The notes under the pieces: generated by a model
What the model was told of the DNA's origin: nothing
Databases searched by the model: none
What the model saw: the letters and a program-made list of their open reading frames with translations, nothing else
Shown: piece after piece, positions 1-8,553 of the stretch
How the letters are laid out: every line of letters starts with the position of its first letter
Numbering within the stretch: the first letter of the stretch is position 1
Assembly (NCBI RefSeq): GCF_025452235.1
Contig: NZ_CP104965.1
Coordinates: 1,240,001 to 1,304,000 of the forward strand
Direction: 5' to 3'
DNA length: 64,000 bases
Source of the DNA: Devosia neptuniae
Lineage (GTDB): Bacteria; Pseudomonadota; Alphaproteobacteria; Rhizobiales; Devosiaceae
Position numbers and translations under genes: made by a program

Positions 1-57
1 AGCGCCCGCTACATGCATGACAAGGAGATCAGACGCTATGAGCAAGGACAAACTTAA
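1..57 (+). CDS. BrnT-family toxin, C-terminal fragment (runs off the left edge)
   Basis: Only the last 18 codons are in the window, in frame 1, ending at TAA 55-57. The fragment SARYMHDKEIRRYEQGQT matches the usual BrnT ending (S-A-R, a basic stretch, then R-Y-E). It resembles the end of the complete BrnT at 36606, which has ISARAANKDERKRYE. BrnT toxins are small RelE-like ribonucleases neutralised by BrnA. The reading frame overlaps the next gene's start at 38, the same toxin-then-antitoxin overlap as at 36877. Only the C-terminus is visible, so the family call rests on that and on the neighbour. Confidence 0.55.
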   Translation, partial: SARYMHDKEIRRYEQGQT

Positions 58-310
58 GGCCATGCCGGTGCTATCGCGCGACGCAGAGGCGGAAGCCTTT
101 GTCGAGACGGCAGATCTCAGCGAATACGATCTATCCGGCTTCAAGCCAACACGTTTCGAATTTGAAAAGAAGGCGGCGGCGCTCAATATGCGCATTCCGC
201 AATCCTTGCTCGACGCCCTCAAGGACCGGGCGGCCACCAAGGGCGTACCATTCACGCGCTACGTGCGCATGTTGATCGAGCGGGATCTGGCAGAGGCATC
301 CAAGCGCTGA
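38..310 (+). CDS. BrnA/CopG-like antitoxin (ribbon-helix-helix)
   Basis: This 90-aa protein is the probable antitoxin partner of the truncated BrnT. Its C-terminal third (MRIPQSLLDALKDRAATKGV onward) reads as a ribbon-helix-helix DNA-binding fold: a short strand followed by two helices. The N-terminal half is acidic and probably wraps the toxin. The start at 38 is preferred over the in-frame ATG at 17 because AAGGAG lies at 22-27. Such antitoxins usually repress their own operon. It differs clearly from the second BrnA at 36877, so the two modules are not recent duplicates. Confidence 0.7.
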   Translation: MSKDKLKAMPVLSRDAEAEAFVETADLSEYDLSGFKPTRFEFEKKAAALNMRIPQSLLDALKDRAATKGVPFTRYVRMLIERDLAEASKR

Positions 311-332
311 CGCGCCTGGCTGAATGACAAAG

Positions 333-379
333 GGAAGGCCCTCCTCACCCGGCCCGACCTCCCCAAGGGAGAGGTGAAG
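333..379. repeat. Partial RIME-like intergenic palindrome
   Basis: This short intergenic stretch contains the near-palindrome ACCTCCCCAAGGGAGAGGT (about 358-376), flanked by CCTCACCCGG. The wording resembles one half of the larger palindromic element at 41703-41824, which has CCTCTCCCCTTGTGGGAGAGG-type arms and GGGTGAGGGGG. It sits between two converging genes, as expected for rhizobial intergenic mosaic elements. It may also act as a terminator-like hairpin. Family membership is by eye. Confidence 0.5.
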
Positions 380-381
380 GG

Positions 382-1410
382 TTAGATCTTGACCTTTTCG
401 TAGTGCGAGGGATCGGCCTTGAACGAGGTGGGGTCGGCAAGGCTGGCGTCGCGGTCAAATTGGCCGTGTTTGCGGAAGCGGTACATGTAGGTGGGCAGGA
501 TAGTATCCATGGAGGTGGGCGCGATGCCGATGCCGGCCAGGGTGCGCTTTTCCTTGATGGCGGTTTCGGACACTACATTGTCGACGCCCAGCAGATCGAC
601 CCGGTCGGCGGTCAGCAGCGGGGGGAAGGGCAGGACGGCGAGCGGGGCGGCCAGCACCTTGGCAAAGCCGGGCGACAGCGTCAGCAGCGAATTCTTGCGG
701 CCGGCTTCGCGCAGGATGCGCTGCAACAGGGCACGGTGGGTTTCCACAATCGGCCCCCCCAGTTCGTAAATCCGGCCGGTCTTGAGCTCGCCCTCGGCGG
801 CCTTGGCAAAAGCCTGGGCGACATCGCCGACATAGACGGGCTGGAAGCGCGTGTCGCCTCCGATCAGCGGCAGGGCCGGGAAGAGCCGGGACAGGCCGCC
901 CATGAGATTGAAGAAGCTGTCGTCGCGGCCAAACATGATGGAGGGCCGGAAAATGACGGCATTGGGGAAGGCCGCAAGCACGGCGGCTTCGCCCTCGAGC
1001 TTGGAGCTGGCATAGGCGCTGACCGCGGCGGCCTGGTCGGCGCCGAGCGCCGACATATGCACCAGGGCTTCGGCGCCTGCGGCCTTGGCGGCAGCGGCAA
1101 TCAGCCCAGCCCCCTCGGTATGGACCGCCCGGAAGGTCTGGGCCCCGCGTTCATAGCCGATGCCCGTCAGATTGATGACGATATCGGCCTTGGCGACGGC
1201 GCGGACGATGGACGCCTGGTTCCGCACATTGGCCTGGATGGGCAGGATCTGGCCGACCATGCCCAGGGTCTTGAGGTGTCCGGCCAGGTCCGGCCGGCGC
1301 ACGGCGACGCGGATGCGATGGCCCTTATCGGCCAGCAATTGCACGATCTGGGTTCCCACGAAGCCGGAACCGCCAAAGATGGTGACGAGTTTGGGTTCGA
1401 TCCTGTCCAT
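382..1410 (-). CDS. NAD(P)-binding, complex I NDUFA9-like atypical SDR
   Basis: This 342-aa protein of the atypical short-chain dehydrogenase type starts with a Rossmann dinucleotide loop, GGSGFVGTQIV, at about residues 12-22. Such proteins are annotated as the complex I NDUFA9 subunit family or as NAD-dependent epimerase-like; in mitochondria NDUFA9 is an accessory subunit of NADH dehydrogenase. I chose the ATG at 1410 (MDRIEPKL) over the upstream ATG at 1449. The extra 13 residues are Arg-rich and unconserved-looking, and a GGAG lies just upstream of 1410. The gene converges on the antitoxin gene. Substrate and exact role cannot be told from sequence. Confidence 0.8.
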   Translation of the reverse strand: MDRIEPKLVTIFGGSGFVGTQIVQLLADKGHRIRVAVRRPDLAGHLKTLGMVGQILPIQANVRNQASIVRAVAKADIVINLTGIGYERGAQTFRAVHTEGAGLIAAAAKAAGAEALVHMSALGADQAAAVSAYASSKLEGEAAVLAAFPNAVIFRPSIMFGRDDSFFNLMGGLSRLFPALPLIGGDTRFQPVYVGDVAQAFAKAAEGELKTGRIYELGGPIVETHRALLQRILREAGRKNSLLTLSPGFAKVLAAPLAVLPFPPLLTADRVDLLGVDNVVSETAIKEKRTLAGIGIAPTSMDTILPTYMYRFRKHGQFDRDASLADPTSFKADPSHYEKVKI

Positions 1411-1568
1411 GCAAAAGCTCCGGCAAATGGCGCGAGGGGCGCGCGGCAAGTTGGCTCGGGTTCTAGCGCAGGCAAGGCGTGGCTGTCGAGGGCATCGAGC
1501 GCGGAACGGGCTTGACTCCGGGCCCGGTATGTTCTTGGTTTGTTCGAAACAGCTGAGGAGATTTTGTC

Positions 1569-1931
1569 ATGAGCGAAGCCAGAATGTATCACGGGCAATG
1601 CCATTGCGGCGCCGTGCGGTTTACCGCCAATACCGCGCTTGACGGGCTGATGGATTGCAATTGCTCGCGTTGCCGGCGGCTGGGCTGGATTTTGCAGCCG
1701 GTGCCGGCGGACGAATTCGTCTTGCTGAGCGGGGCGGACAAGCTGGTCCCCTATCACTTCAATACCGATAGAATCGATCATCTGTTCTGCAGCCAGTGCG
1801 GCATCGAATCGTTTGCGCGCGGAGAAGATGGGAGTGGCAAAGCCACGGTCATGATCAATGTGAACTGCCTCGACGATGCCCCGGCAGTGGACCGCAACAC
1901 GATCAGGCACTGGGACGGCGCGAACTTTTGA
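1569..1931 (+). CDS. GFA/CENP-V family zinc protein
   Basis: This 120-aa protein has the cysteine pattern of the glutathione-dependent formaldehyde-activating (GFA/CENP-V) family. GQCHCGAVRF comes near residues 9-18, then CNCSRC near 34-39 and FCSQCG near 77-82; these bind zinc. Family members are small beta-rich proteins, and a few catalyse S-hydroxymethylglutathione formation, but most have no proven function. AGGAG lies 7-12 bases before the ATG. The gene stands alone between the divergent NDUFA9-like gene and tRNA-Leu. Confidence 0.85.
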   Translation: MSEARMYHGQCHCGAVRFTANTALDGLMDCNCSRCRRLGWILQPVPADEFVLLSGADKLVPYHFNTDRIDHLFCSQCGIESFARGEDGSGKATVMINVNCLDDAPAVDRNTIRHWDGANF

Positions 1932-1950
1932 GGGTAGCTGCGAAAGCCCG

Positions 1951-1979
1951 TTGACAAGCGTCGGCTTGCACCCTAGTTA
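1951..1979 (+). promoter_or_regulatory. Sigma-70 type promoter of tRNA-Leu
   Basis: The -35 box TTGACA (1951-1956, perfect) and the -10 box TAGTTA (1974-1979) are separated by 17 bases. The tRNA begins at 1991, so the predicted start lies a few bases upstream of the mature 5' end. Confidence 0.75.
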
Positions 1980-1990
1980 CACCGCCACTT

Positions 1991-2075
1991 GCCCAGATGG
2001 CGGAATTGGTAGACGCGCACGGTTCAGGTCCGTGTACCGCAAGGTGTGGAAGTTCGAGTCTTCTTCTGGGCACCA
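1991..2075 (+). tRNA. tRNA-Leu (anticodon CAG)
   Basis: The cloverleaf is readable. Acceptor GCCCAGA (1991-1997) pairs with TCTGGGC (2065-2071), followed by discriminator A and an encoded CCA (2073-2075). The anticodon stem CACGG/CCGTG encloses the loop TTCAGGT, with anticodon CAG at 2025-2027, so it reads CUG. The T-arm contains GTTCGAGTC. The extra length between anticodon and T arms (CCGCAAGGTGTGG region) fits a class II tRNA-Leu. Confidence 0.97.
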
Positions 2076-2080
2076 AGTTT

Positions 2081-2124
2081 AAGCGCCGGTCACGACGGAA
2101 GTCGTGGCCGGCGCTTCGCTTTTC
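2081..2124 (+). terminator. Stem-loop terminator after tRNA-Leu
   Basis: A 16-bp stem pairs 2081-2096 with 2101-2116 (one T-G pair), closed by a GGAA tetraloop and followed by CGCTTTT. It sits six bases after the tRNA CCA end and ahead of the RNase D gene. Confidence 0.7.
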
Positions 2125-2194
2125 CGGGAGCCGCCTTTCCAATGCCCTCTTGCTGTGCCAAGAGGAACGGAACGCGCAATTTTCGAGACGTCCC

Positions 2195-2809
2195 ATGGCC
2201 ATAAGACTGCATCGCGGCGATCTGCTTGACCTTTCCCGCTATGGCAGGGAAGTCGCCATCGACACCGAAACCATGGGCCTTGATCCCCATCGTGACCGGC
2301 TCTGCGTGATCCAGCTGTCGCCCGGCGATGGCAGCGCCGATGTGGTGCAAATCCCCCAGGGCAGCAATGAGGCGCCCAATCTGGTCAAGCTGCTGGGCGA
2401 CCCTGCCGTCACCAAGATTTTCCACTATGCGCGCTTTGACGTAGCCGTGCTCAAGAACCGCTTTGGCGTGGTGACCGGGCCGATCTATTGCACCAAGATC
2501 GCGTCCAAGCTGGTGCGGACCTATACCGACCGGCATGGGTTGAAGGATCTGGTGCGTGAACTGCTCAATGTGGACCTGTCCAAGCAGCAGCAGAGCTCGG
2601 ACTGGGGCGCGGACAAGCTGAGCGACGCGCAGCTCGATTATGCGGCCTCCGACGTGCTCTATCTGCATGATCTGAAGCGGCATCTCGATCGCATGCTGCA
2701 GCGCGAAAACCGCACCGAGCTGGCCCGGCAATGCTTTGATTTCCTCAAGACGCGGTGCGAGCTTGATCTATTGGGCTGGGACGAAACCGATATTTTCGCC
2801 CATAGCTGA
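2195..2809 (+). CDS. rnd: Ribonuclease D (exonuclease domain only)
   Basis: This 204-aa DEDDy 3'-5' exoribonuclease trims the 3' ends of tRNA precursors. D23 and E25 lie in AIDTETMGLD, a further acidic residue in FHYARFDVAVL, and the terminal Tyr/Asp motif in LDYAASDVLYLHDL. E. coli RNase D is about 375 aa with two HRDC domains; this one stops after the nuclease domain, like the short alphaproteobacterial form. The start at 2195 is chosen because an upstream reading would run through the tRNA. It follows tRNA-Leu directly and leads into lptC. Confidence 0.88.
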   Translation: MAIRLHRGDLLDLSRYGREVAIDTETMGLDPHRDRLCVIQLSPGDGSADVVQIPQGSNEAPNLVKLLGDPAVTKIFHYARFDVAVLKNRFGVVTGPIYCTKIASKLVRTYTDRHGLKDLVRELLNVDLSKQQQSSDWGADKLSDAQLDYAASDVLYLHDLKRHLDRMLQRENRTELARQCFDFLKTRCELDLLGWDETDIFAHS

Positions 2810-2825
2810 GAGCCAAGGGGTTGCG

Positions 2826-3464
2826 ATGACAATCCATATCGACGCACCGGAACGGCTGGCTACCTATCGGCGCCTGGTGCGGCGCAACCGGATCGTGTCG
2901 ATCCTGCGCATCGGCGTGCCGGCTTTGGGGGCGCTGACCCTGGTGCTGCTGGCCGGGCAGATCTATCTGTCCAGCATCGGCGCCCGCTTCGGCGTCGGCC
3001 AGATCTCGGTGACGCGCGACGGGGTTTCGGTGGATGCTCCCGAATATGCCGGGCTGCTCGAGGATGGCGCCGCCTATCGCGTCACGGCCAGCGCGGCGCG
3101 GGCGGCGATGAACGCCACCGACCGGATCGAATTGAGCGATGCCGTGCTCGAAGTGGACCGCACCAGCGGCGTGTCGATGCGCGCCAGCTCGGACGCGGCG
3201 CTGCTCGATACCACCAACCAAATAGTCTTTATCGATGGGGTGGCCCATTTCACCGACACGACCGGCACCACGGGCGTGTTCGAGCAATCGGAATTCGACT
3301 GGACCCGATCGGTGCTGACCGCCAAGGGCCCAGTGAGCATTAATTATTCCGACGGCAGCGATATCAAGGCCGCCGGCATGGTCTATGATGCCAAACAGCA
3401 GACCTGGACATTTACCAGGGCCATCGTCACCCTGCCTTCGACCCCTGGAGAAACCATCCCATGA
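2826..3464 (+). CDS. lptC: LPS export protein LptC
   Basis: This 212-aa inner-membrane protein hands lipopolysaccharide from the LptB2FG transporter to periplasmic LptA. One membrane anchor (about residues 27-47, IGVPALGALTLVLLAGQIYL) follows a basic N-terminus, and the rest is the periplasmic LptC beta-jellyroll. Identification also rests on position: the stop overlaps the lptA start (ATGA at 3461-3464) and lptB follows. The start at 2826 follows the RNase D stop by 16 bases. LptC sequences diverge widely, so the neighbourhood is strong support. Confidence 0.88.
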   Translation: MTIHIDAPERLATYRRLVRRNRIVSILRIGVPALGALTLVLLAGQIYLSSIGARFGVGQISVTRDGVSVDAPEYAGLLEDGAAYRVTASAARAAMNATDRIELSDAVLEVDRTSGVSMRASSDAALLDTTNQIVFIDGVAHFTDTTGTTGVFEQSEFDWTRSVLTAKGPVSINYSDGSDIKAAGMVYDAKQQTWTFTRAIVTLPSTPGETIP

Positions 3465-3913
3465 TGCCGCGCCTCCTGCTTGCCATGAGCTTGCTGTTGC
3501 TGGCCAGTCCGGCCTGGGCGCAGCAAAAGGTTGAGATCACCGCCGACAAGTTCACCATCGAGGAAACCAAGCGGGAAGCCGTGTTCGACGGCAATGTGGT
3601 GGTCAAGCACCCCACGGTGACCGTGTGGGCGCCCCATGTCGTGGCTATCTATGGCGAAGGCGGCACCAATGACATCAAGAGCTTCGAGGCCACCGGCGAC
3701 GTCAAGCTGGAGACCAAGGACCAGACCGCGACCGGCCAGCGCGCCGTCTTCACCCCCTCCGATCAATTGCTGCGGCTGACCGGCAATGTGGTGGTGATCA
3801 ATTCGGGCGGCACGGTCAATTCGAGCGAATTGGTGGTGAACCTTGAAACCAATGTGTCGACCTTTTCCAGCACTGGCGGCGGGCGGGTGACCGGGGTCTT
3901 CAACTCGCAATGA
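3461..3913 (+). CDS. lptA: LPS transport periplasmic protein LptA (OstA domain)
   Basis: This 150-aa protein forms the periplasmic bridge that carries LPS to the outer membrane. A signal peptide ends at about residue 20 (LLLASPAWA, then QQ). The mature part is a single OstA/LptA domain with the typical line ITADKFTIEETKREAVFDGN and a second repeat around RAVFTPSDQLLRLTGNV. Its ATG overlaps the lptC stop and its own stop overlaps the lptB ATG (3910-3913), implying translational coupling of all three. Confidence 0.92.
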   Translation: MMPRLLLAMSLLLLASPAWAQQKVEITADKFTIEETKREAVFDGNVVVKHPTVTVWAPHVVAIYGEGGTNDIKSFEATGDVKLETKDQTATGQRAVFTPSDQLLRLTGNVVVINSGGTVNSSELVVNLETNVSTFSSTGGGRVTGVFNSQ

Positions 3914-4668
3914 ATGATGAAGCGGCAAAATCACGGGTCGACCAGACCGGCTGGCTCGTAGCGCATAGCCTGGCCAAGAGCTTTGGCAAGCGCAGCGTGG
4001 TGCGTGACGTATCGCTGGCGGTGCGACGCGGCGAGGCTGTGGGGCTGCTGGGGCCCAATGGCGCGGGCAAGACCACGGTTTTCACCATGATCATGGGGCT
4101 GGTAAAGCCCGATAGCGGTGATATCCGGCTCGATGGCAGGCCGATTACCCATTTACCGCTGTTCCAGCGCGGGCAATTGGGCATTGGCTATCTGCCGCAG
4201 GAGCCCTCGATTTTCCGCGGGCTCAGCGTCGCCGGCAATATCATGGCGGTGCTGGAAAACCACGTGAAGGGCAAGGCGGCGCGCCAGGCGCGGCTAGAAT
4301 CCCTGCTCGAGGAATTTTCCATCCAGCACCTGGCCAAGGCCAATGCATTAGCCTTGTCGGGCGGGGAGCGCCGGCGCGTCGAAATCGCCCGGGCGCTGGC
4401 CGCTGATCCGGTTTTCATGCTGCTCGACGAACCCTTTGCGGGCGTCGACCCGATCGCGGTGGCCGAGGTCAAGGCGCTGGTCAAGCAATTGACCCGCCGC
4501 GGCATTGGCGTGCTGATCACCGACCATGCGGTGCGTGAAACGCTGGGCCTGGTCGACCGCGCCTATGTCATCCATGGCGGCAAGGTGATGATCCAGGGGC
4601 GGCCCGAAACCATCAGCGCCGACCCCGATGCGCGCCGGGTCTATCTGGGCGAGAATTTCGAGATCTAG
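3910..4668 (+). CDS. lptB: LPS export ABC transporter ATPase LptB
   Basis: This 252-aa cytoplasmic ATPase powers LPS extraction with LptF/LptG. Walker A is GPNGAGKTT (48-56), the signature is LSGGERRR, and Walker B is VFMLLDEPFAGVDP followed by the H-loop ITDHAVRE. LptB normally lies directly before rpoN in proteobacteria, as here. The final RRVYLGENFEI is the typical LptB C-terminal ending. Translation is coupled to lptA by a 4-base overlap. Confidence 0.95.
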   Translation: MNDEAAKSRVDQTGWLVAHSLAKSFGKRSVVRDVSLAVRRGEAVGLLGPNGAGKTTVFTMIMGLVKPDSGDIRLDGRPITHLPLFQRGQLGIGYLPQEPSIFRGLSVAGNIMAVLENHVKGKAARQARLESLLEEFSIQHLAKANALALSGGERRRVEIARALAADPVFMLLDEPFAGVDPIAVAEVKALVKQLTRRGIGVLITDHAVRETLGLVDRAYVIHGGKVMIQGRPETISADPDARRVYLGENFEI

Positions 4669-4682
4669 CCGCGGCCCGGCAC

Positions 4683-4699
4683 TTGGCACGGAACTTGCC
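4683..4699 (+). promoter_or_regulatory. Sigma-54 (-24/-12) promoter upstream of rpoN
   Basis: TTGGCACG (4683-4690), four bases, then TTGCC gives the invariant GG (4685-4686) and GC (4697-4698) separated by exactly 10 bases. This matches the consensus TGGCACG-N4-TTGC. It lies between the lptB stop and the rpoN ATG at 4791, so transcription would begin near 4711 and read only rpoN. No enhancer-binding site was identified. Confidence 0.75.
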
Positions 4700-4790
4700 C
4701 TATCGCTTGCCCCGTGCCGCGAAATGAGGCATGGTGCCGCCGGGAAGTGGCCAGAAACGGCCAGGATTTTTGCGTTTCAGGGACGGATGG

Positions 4791-6301
4791 ATGGCACTTT
4801 CGCCGCGGCTCGAATTTCGGCAGGCTCAAAGCCTGACGCTGACGCCGCAATTGATGCAGTCGATCCGGCTGCTGCAATTGAGCCATCTGGAACTCAACGA
4901 TTTCGTCGATGCCGAATTGCTGCGCAATCCCCTGCTCGAGCGCGAGGATGGGGCCGAGCCGGGCGACGCCGAACCCGCGGAAGTGCCCGAGCGCACCACC
5001 GAAATCAGCGCCTATGAAGATACCGTGGAGCGGGGCGAGCGCATCCAGGATGCCGGCTCGATTGCCGATGGCTATGACACGGCGGTCGAGAATGTGTTTC
5101 CCGACCAGGCGGCGCAGGACCAGTTGATTCCCACCAGCCGGCTCGACCGCAATGGGGCTAGCGAAGGTGGGGACGCGCCCGATATCGATCAATTCGTCGC
5201 CTCACGGCCCTTGCTCTCCGAGCATCTGGAGGCCCAGGCCAATCTGATCCTGCGCATGCCGGCGGACCGGATGATTGCGCGCCATCTGATCGATAACCTC
5301 AACGAGGCCGGATATCTGGCGGTCGAACTCGACAGCATTGCCGAATTGCTGGGGGCCGAACTGGCCGATGTGGAGGCGGTGCTGGGGGCCTTGCAGGGCT
5401 GTGACCCGGTGGGGGTATTTGCCCGTACCGTGCCGGAATGCCTTGCCATGCAATTGCGCGAGCGTGACCGGCTCGACCCGATGATGCAGGCGCTGCTCGA
5501 CAATATCGGGCTTCTGGCCGAGCATAATGTGGCGGGGCTATTGCGTGCAGTGGGCTGCGATCGCGAGGACCTGGCCGACATGCTGGGCGAAATCCGCCGG
5601 CTCGATCCCAAGCCTGGGCTGGCCTTTGACAGCGGGCCGATCGAAGCGGTGGTGCCTGATGTGTTCGTGCGGCCGGGGCCGGATGGCGCCTGGCAGATCG
5701 AGCTCAATACCGAAGTGCTGCCGCGCGTGCTGGTCAATCGCGTCTATTATACCAGCGTCACCAAAAAGACCCGCGAGCCCAGCGAAAAGGCGTTCCTGTC
5801 CGATTGCCTCGCCACCGCCAATTGGCTGACCAAGAGTCTGGACCAACGGGCGCAGACGATTTTGAAAGTGGCGGCGGAAATCGTGCGGCAGCAGGATCAG
5901 TTCCTGGTGCATGGCATCGCCCATTTGCGGCCGATGACGCTCAAAATGGTGGCCGAAACCATCGACATGCATGAATCGACCGTCAGCCGGGTGACCTCGA
6001 ACAAATATATCGCTACGCCACGCGGCCTGTTCGAGATGAAATATTTCTTCACCACCGCGATTGCCTCGAGCGTTGGCGGGGGGATCACTCGGCCGAGGCG
6101 GTGCGCCACCGCATCCGCCAATTGATCGAGGCCGAGGCGATCACCGACGTGCTCTCGGACGACACCATTGCCGAGCTGCTGCACAAGGAGCAGGGGATCG
6201 AGCTGGCCCGGCGCACTGTCGCCAAATACCGGGAGGGCATGAATATTCCCTCCTCGGTGATCCGCCGCCGGCAGAAGAAGAATCTGGAGCATGCCGGCTA
6301 A
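4791..6301 (+). pseudogene. rpoN: RNA polymerase sigma-54 factor RpoN, frameshifted in a G run
   Basis: The start at 4791 gives the classical N-terminus MALSPRLEFRQAQSLTLTPQ with the Gln-rich activator-interacting region. The core-binding region and the HTH (VAETIDMHESTVSRVTSNKY) follow. The frame breaks at the G6 run 6078-6083 and stops at 6123-6125. The remainder continues in another frame, VRHRIRQLIEAEAITDVLSD and so on, and contains the intact RpoN box ARRTVAKYRE that reads the -24 element. One extra G restores a single product of about 503 aa, the normal length. As printed, the product lacks the RpoN box and would not recognise promoters. A one-base sequencing or assembly error is the main alternative to a true mutation. 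The order lptB-rpoN is conserved; hpf and ptsN, usually next, are absent here. Confidence 0.9.
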
Positions 6302-6401
6302 GTAGCCTTTGCGATTGCCCAATATGGGGCGGAGCCCCTATGGTTCCTGTGGGCAAAAGTGGGACGAATCGCGCGCCTGCTGCCACCGGATTTGAGTGTG
6401 C

Positions 6402-8102
6402 ATGAGCAAGGCGGCGGAAACCAAGACGATCCACACCCGGTCTGGATCCCGCTCGATCATATTCTATCTGCTGGTGCTGGCCTTTGCCGGCGTCGTGCCG
6501 AGCTTTCTGTTCGCCGGCATCCTGATCCAGCGCAATCAGGCGGCGCAGGAAAGCACTGTCGAAACCCTGATCGTGGCGACGTCGCGCTCCATCGTGCAGG
6601 CCATGGAACGCGAAATCGCCGCCAATATCACCACCTTGCGCGTGCTGGCCGCCTCCCCTGCCCTGCGCGCCGGCGATTATCGCAGCTTTTACGATGCCAG
6701 TGTCGTGGCGCTGGCCGGCACCAATGCCAATCTATTCATCGTCAATCCCGATTTCAGCACCTTTGCCAGCACGCGCGAGCCATTCGACAGCCCGCCCAGA
6801 ACCACCAATGACATACCCTCCAGCGAGCGCGCCTTTGCCGGCACCGAACCGGTGGTCACCGACCTGGTGTTTGGCGCGGTGTCGCGGCAATGGGTCTACA
6901 ATATCCTCTTGCCGGTCGATCTGGGGCCGGAGGGCACCAAGCTCATCGCGCTCAACCAGCCTGCCAGCAATTTCGCCGGCGCGCTGTCGGCCAATAGCCT
7001 GCCCCAGGGCTGGAACACGGCCCTGCTCGACAATGAGGGCCGGATCATCGCCGCCACGCCCGGGGTGGGCGAAGCGGGCGAGGATTTTACCCCGTTCAAC
7101 GCCATGGCGCAGGCCTTCTCGCTGGGCTGGCAGCATCTGGATACCAATCAGGGCGCCGCTTTGGGCGTGATCCAGCGCTCGGTCACCACCGGCTGGCGGC
7201 TGGTGGCCTGGGCGCCGGTGTCGAGCATTTCCCAGCCCTTGCTCATTGCCGTGCTGATGCTGATCGCCGGCGGCATCGTGCTGCTGGGGCTGATCCTGGC
7301 AGCCCTGTTCTGGGGCAGCAAGCGCATCGGCAGCTCGGTGCGGGGTCTGGCACGGGATGCACGGCGGCTGGGCGCGGGCGAGCCGGTGGTGGCCAAGCCC
7401 TATCCGGTCTCGGAAATTGCCGAAGTGTCCGAGGCGCTGGAACAGGCTTCCGAGGTCCGCCAGGCGGCCGAGCGCGAGGTGCGGTTCCTGCTGCGCGAAC
7501 TGGCGCATCGCTCCAAGAACCAGATGACCGTGATTGCCGCGATGGCCAAGCAGACCGCCCGCGGCGCCACTGACCTGCCCAGCTATGTGCAAGCCTTCGA
7601 GCGGCGCATTCTGGGATTGGCCCGCTCCACCGACCTGTTGCTCACCCATGGCACGGCCGGCGTGCTGCTGGGTGAATTGATCGAACACCATATCGAGCCG
7701 TTCCGCCCGGTTACGGCCGGAAGGGTGCAGATTGCCGGCCCCGCCGTGCGGCTCAATGGCCAGGCGGCGCAGACCCTGGGCATGGCGGTGCATGAACTGG
7801 CCACCAATGCGGTCAAATACGGCGCCTTTCTCGATGACGAAGGGCATTTGTCGGTGACCTGGCAAAGGGACGGCGAACGGCTCGAGCTAGTCTGGCGGGA
7901 AACCCTTGTCAGGACGCTGGAGGCGAGCGAGCGCAGCGGCTTTGGCACCACGGTGCTCAAATCCATGGTCGGGCGGGCGCTGAATGCCGAGGTCGAGCGG
8001 ATCTATCACGCCGATGGGCTGGAGTGGCGCTTCGCAATTCCGCTCGCGGGCATCGATCCGGCGCTGGCCCCTGCCCCCGCCGACGAGCCTGATTCGGAAT
8101 AA
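6402..8102 (+). CDS. Membrane sensor histidine kinase, HWE family
   Basis: This 566-aa protein has a first membrane helix at about 22-42, a periplasmic sensor region of about 240 residues, a second helix near 280-305 and a HAMP-like linker. The kinase domain is HWE-type: phospho-acceptor [16 protein letters not shown] (His about 369), N-box [13 protein letters not shown], the diagnostic Trp-X-Glu in LELVWRE, and G-box [15 protein letters not shown]. The periplasmic part may be a Cache-like ligand-binding domain, which is uncertain. HWE kinases often feed PhyR-type general stress signalling, but no response regulator gene is adjacent. ATG 6402 is preferred; a GTG lies two codons upstream. It follows rpoN by about 100 bases. 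Confidence 0.85.
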   Translation: MSKAAETKTIHTRSGSRSIIFYLLVLAFAGVVPSFLFAGILIQRNQAAQESTVETLIVATSRSIVQAMEREIAANITTLRVLAASPALRAGDYRSFYDASVVALAGTNANLFIVNPDFSTFASTREPFDSPPRTTNDIPSSERAFAGTEPVVTDLVFGAVSRQWVYNILLPVDLGPEGTKLIALNQPASNFAGALSANSLPQGWNTALLDNEGRIIAATPGVGEAGEDFTPFNAMAQAFSLGWQHLDTNQGAALGVIQRSVTTGWRLVAWAPVSSISQPLLIAVLMLIAGGIVLLGLILAALFWGSKRIGSSVRGLARDARRLGAGEPVVAKPYPVSEIAEVSEALEQASEVRQAAEREVRFLLRELAHRSKNQMTVIAAMAKQTARGATDLPSYVQAFERRILGLARSTDLLLTHGTAGVLLGELIEHHIEPFRPVTAGRVQIAGPAVRLNGQAAQTLGMAVHELATNAVKYGAFLDDEGHLSVTWQRDGERLELVWRETLVRTLEASERSGFGTTVLKSMVGRALNAEVERIYHADGLEWRFAIPLAGIDPALAPAPADEPDSE

Positions 8103-8238
8103 ATTCTGGCGTTATCCCCCGCTTTGCCCTATATGCAGCCCCAAGTTCGGCGCCTTTGCGGGCACCGGGCGTCAATGGCCCTGCCTGGACGACATCCCGG
8201 CCGGGGCGACCCAATCCTCCTTTGAAAGGATATTTCCG

Positions 8239-8508
8239 ATGTCGATTACGCCCGAGCGCAAGACTGCTCTGATCCAGGAATACGCAACCAAGCCGAACGA
8301 TACGGGCTCGCCCGAAGTGCAGGTTGCCATCCTCTCCGAGCGCATTGCCAACCTCACCGAGCACTTCAAGGATCACGGCAAGGACAACCATTCCCGCCGC
8401 GGCCTGCTCAAGCTCGTTTCGACCCGTCGCAGCCTGCTTGACTATGTCAAGAAGATTGACGACGCCCGTTACAAGACCTTGATCGAAAAGCTCGGCCTGC
8501 GCCGCTAA
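8239..8508 (+). CDS. rpsO: 30S ribosomal protein S15
   Basis: The 89-aa length equals the family norm. The start [20 protein letters not shown] and the 16S-binding core ([20 protein letters not shown]) are characteristic. S15 binds the three-way junction of 16S rRNA and nucleates platform assembly. GAAAGGA lies at 8224-8230 ahead of the ATG. It precedes pnp as in most proteobacteria, but the usual upstream truB is missing; the HWE kinase gene is there instead. Confidence 0.97.
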   Translation: MSITPERKTALIQEYATKPNDTGSPEVQVAILSERIANLTEHFKDHGKDNHSRRGLLKLVSTRRSLLDYVKKIDDARYKTLIEKLGLRR

Positions 8509-8524
8509 GCGCAGCTTTGAACTT

Positions 8525-8553
8525 GCGAATGCGGGAGCCAGTTCCGCATTCGC
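8525..8553 (+). terminator. Perfect 10-bp stem-loop in the rpsO-pnp spacer
   Basis: GCGAATGCGG (8525-8534) pairs perfectly with CCGCATTCGC (8544-8553) around a 9-base loop, 16 bases after the rpsO stop. No T-run follows, so it is either a weak or factor-assisted terminator or a processing hairpin. The 319-base spacer up to pnp holds no other gene that I can support. In E. coli the same spacer carries RNase III sites used for pnp autoregulation. Confidence 0.6.
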
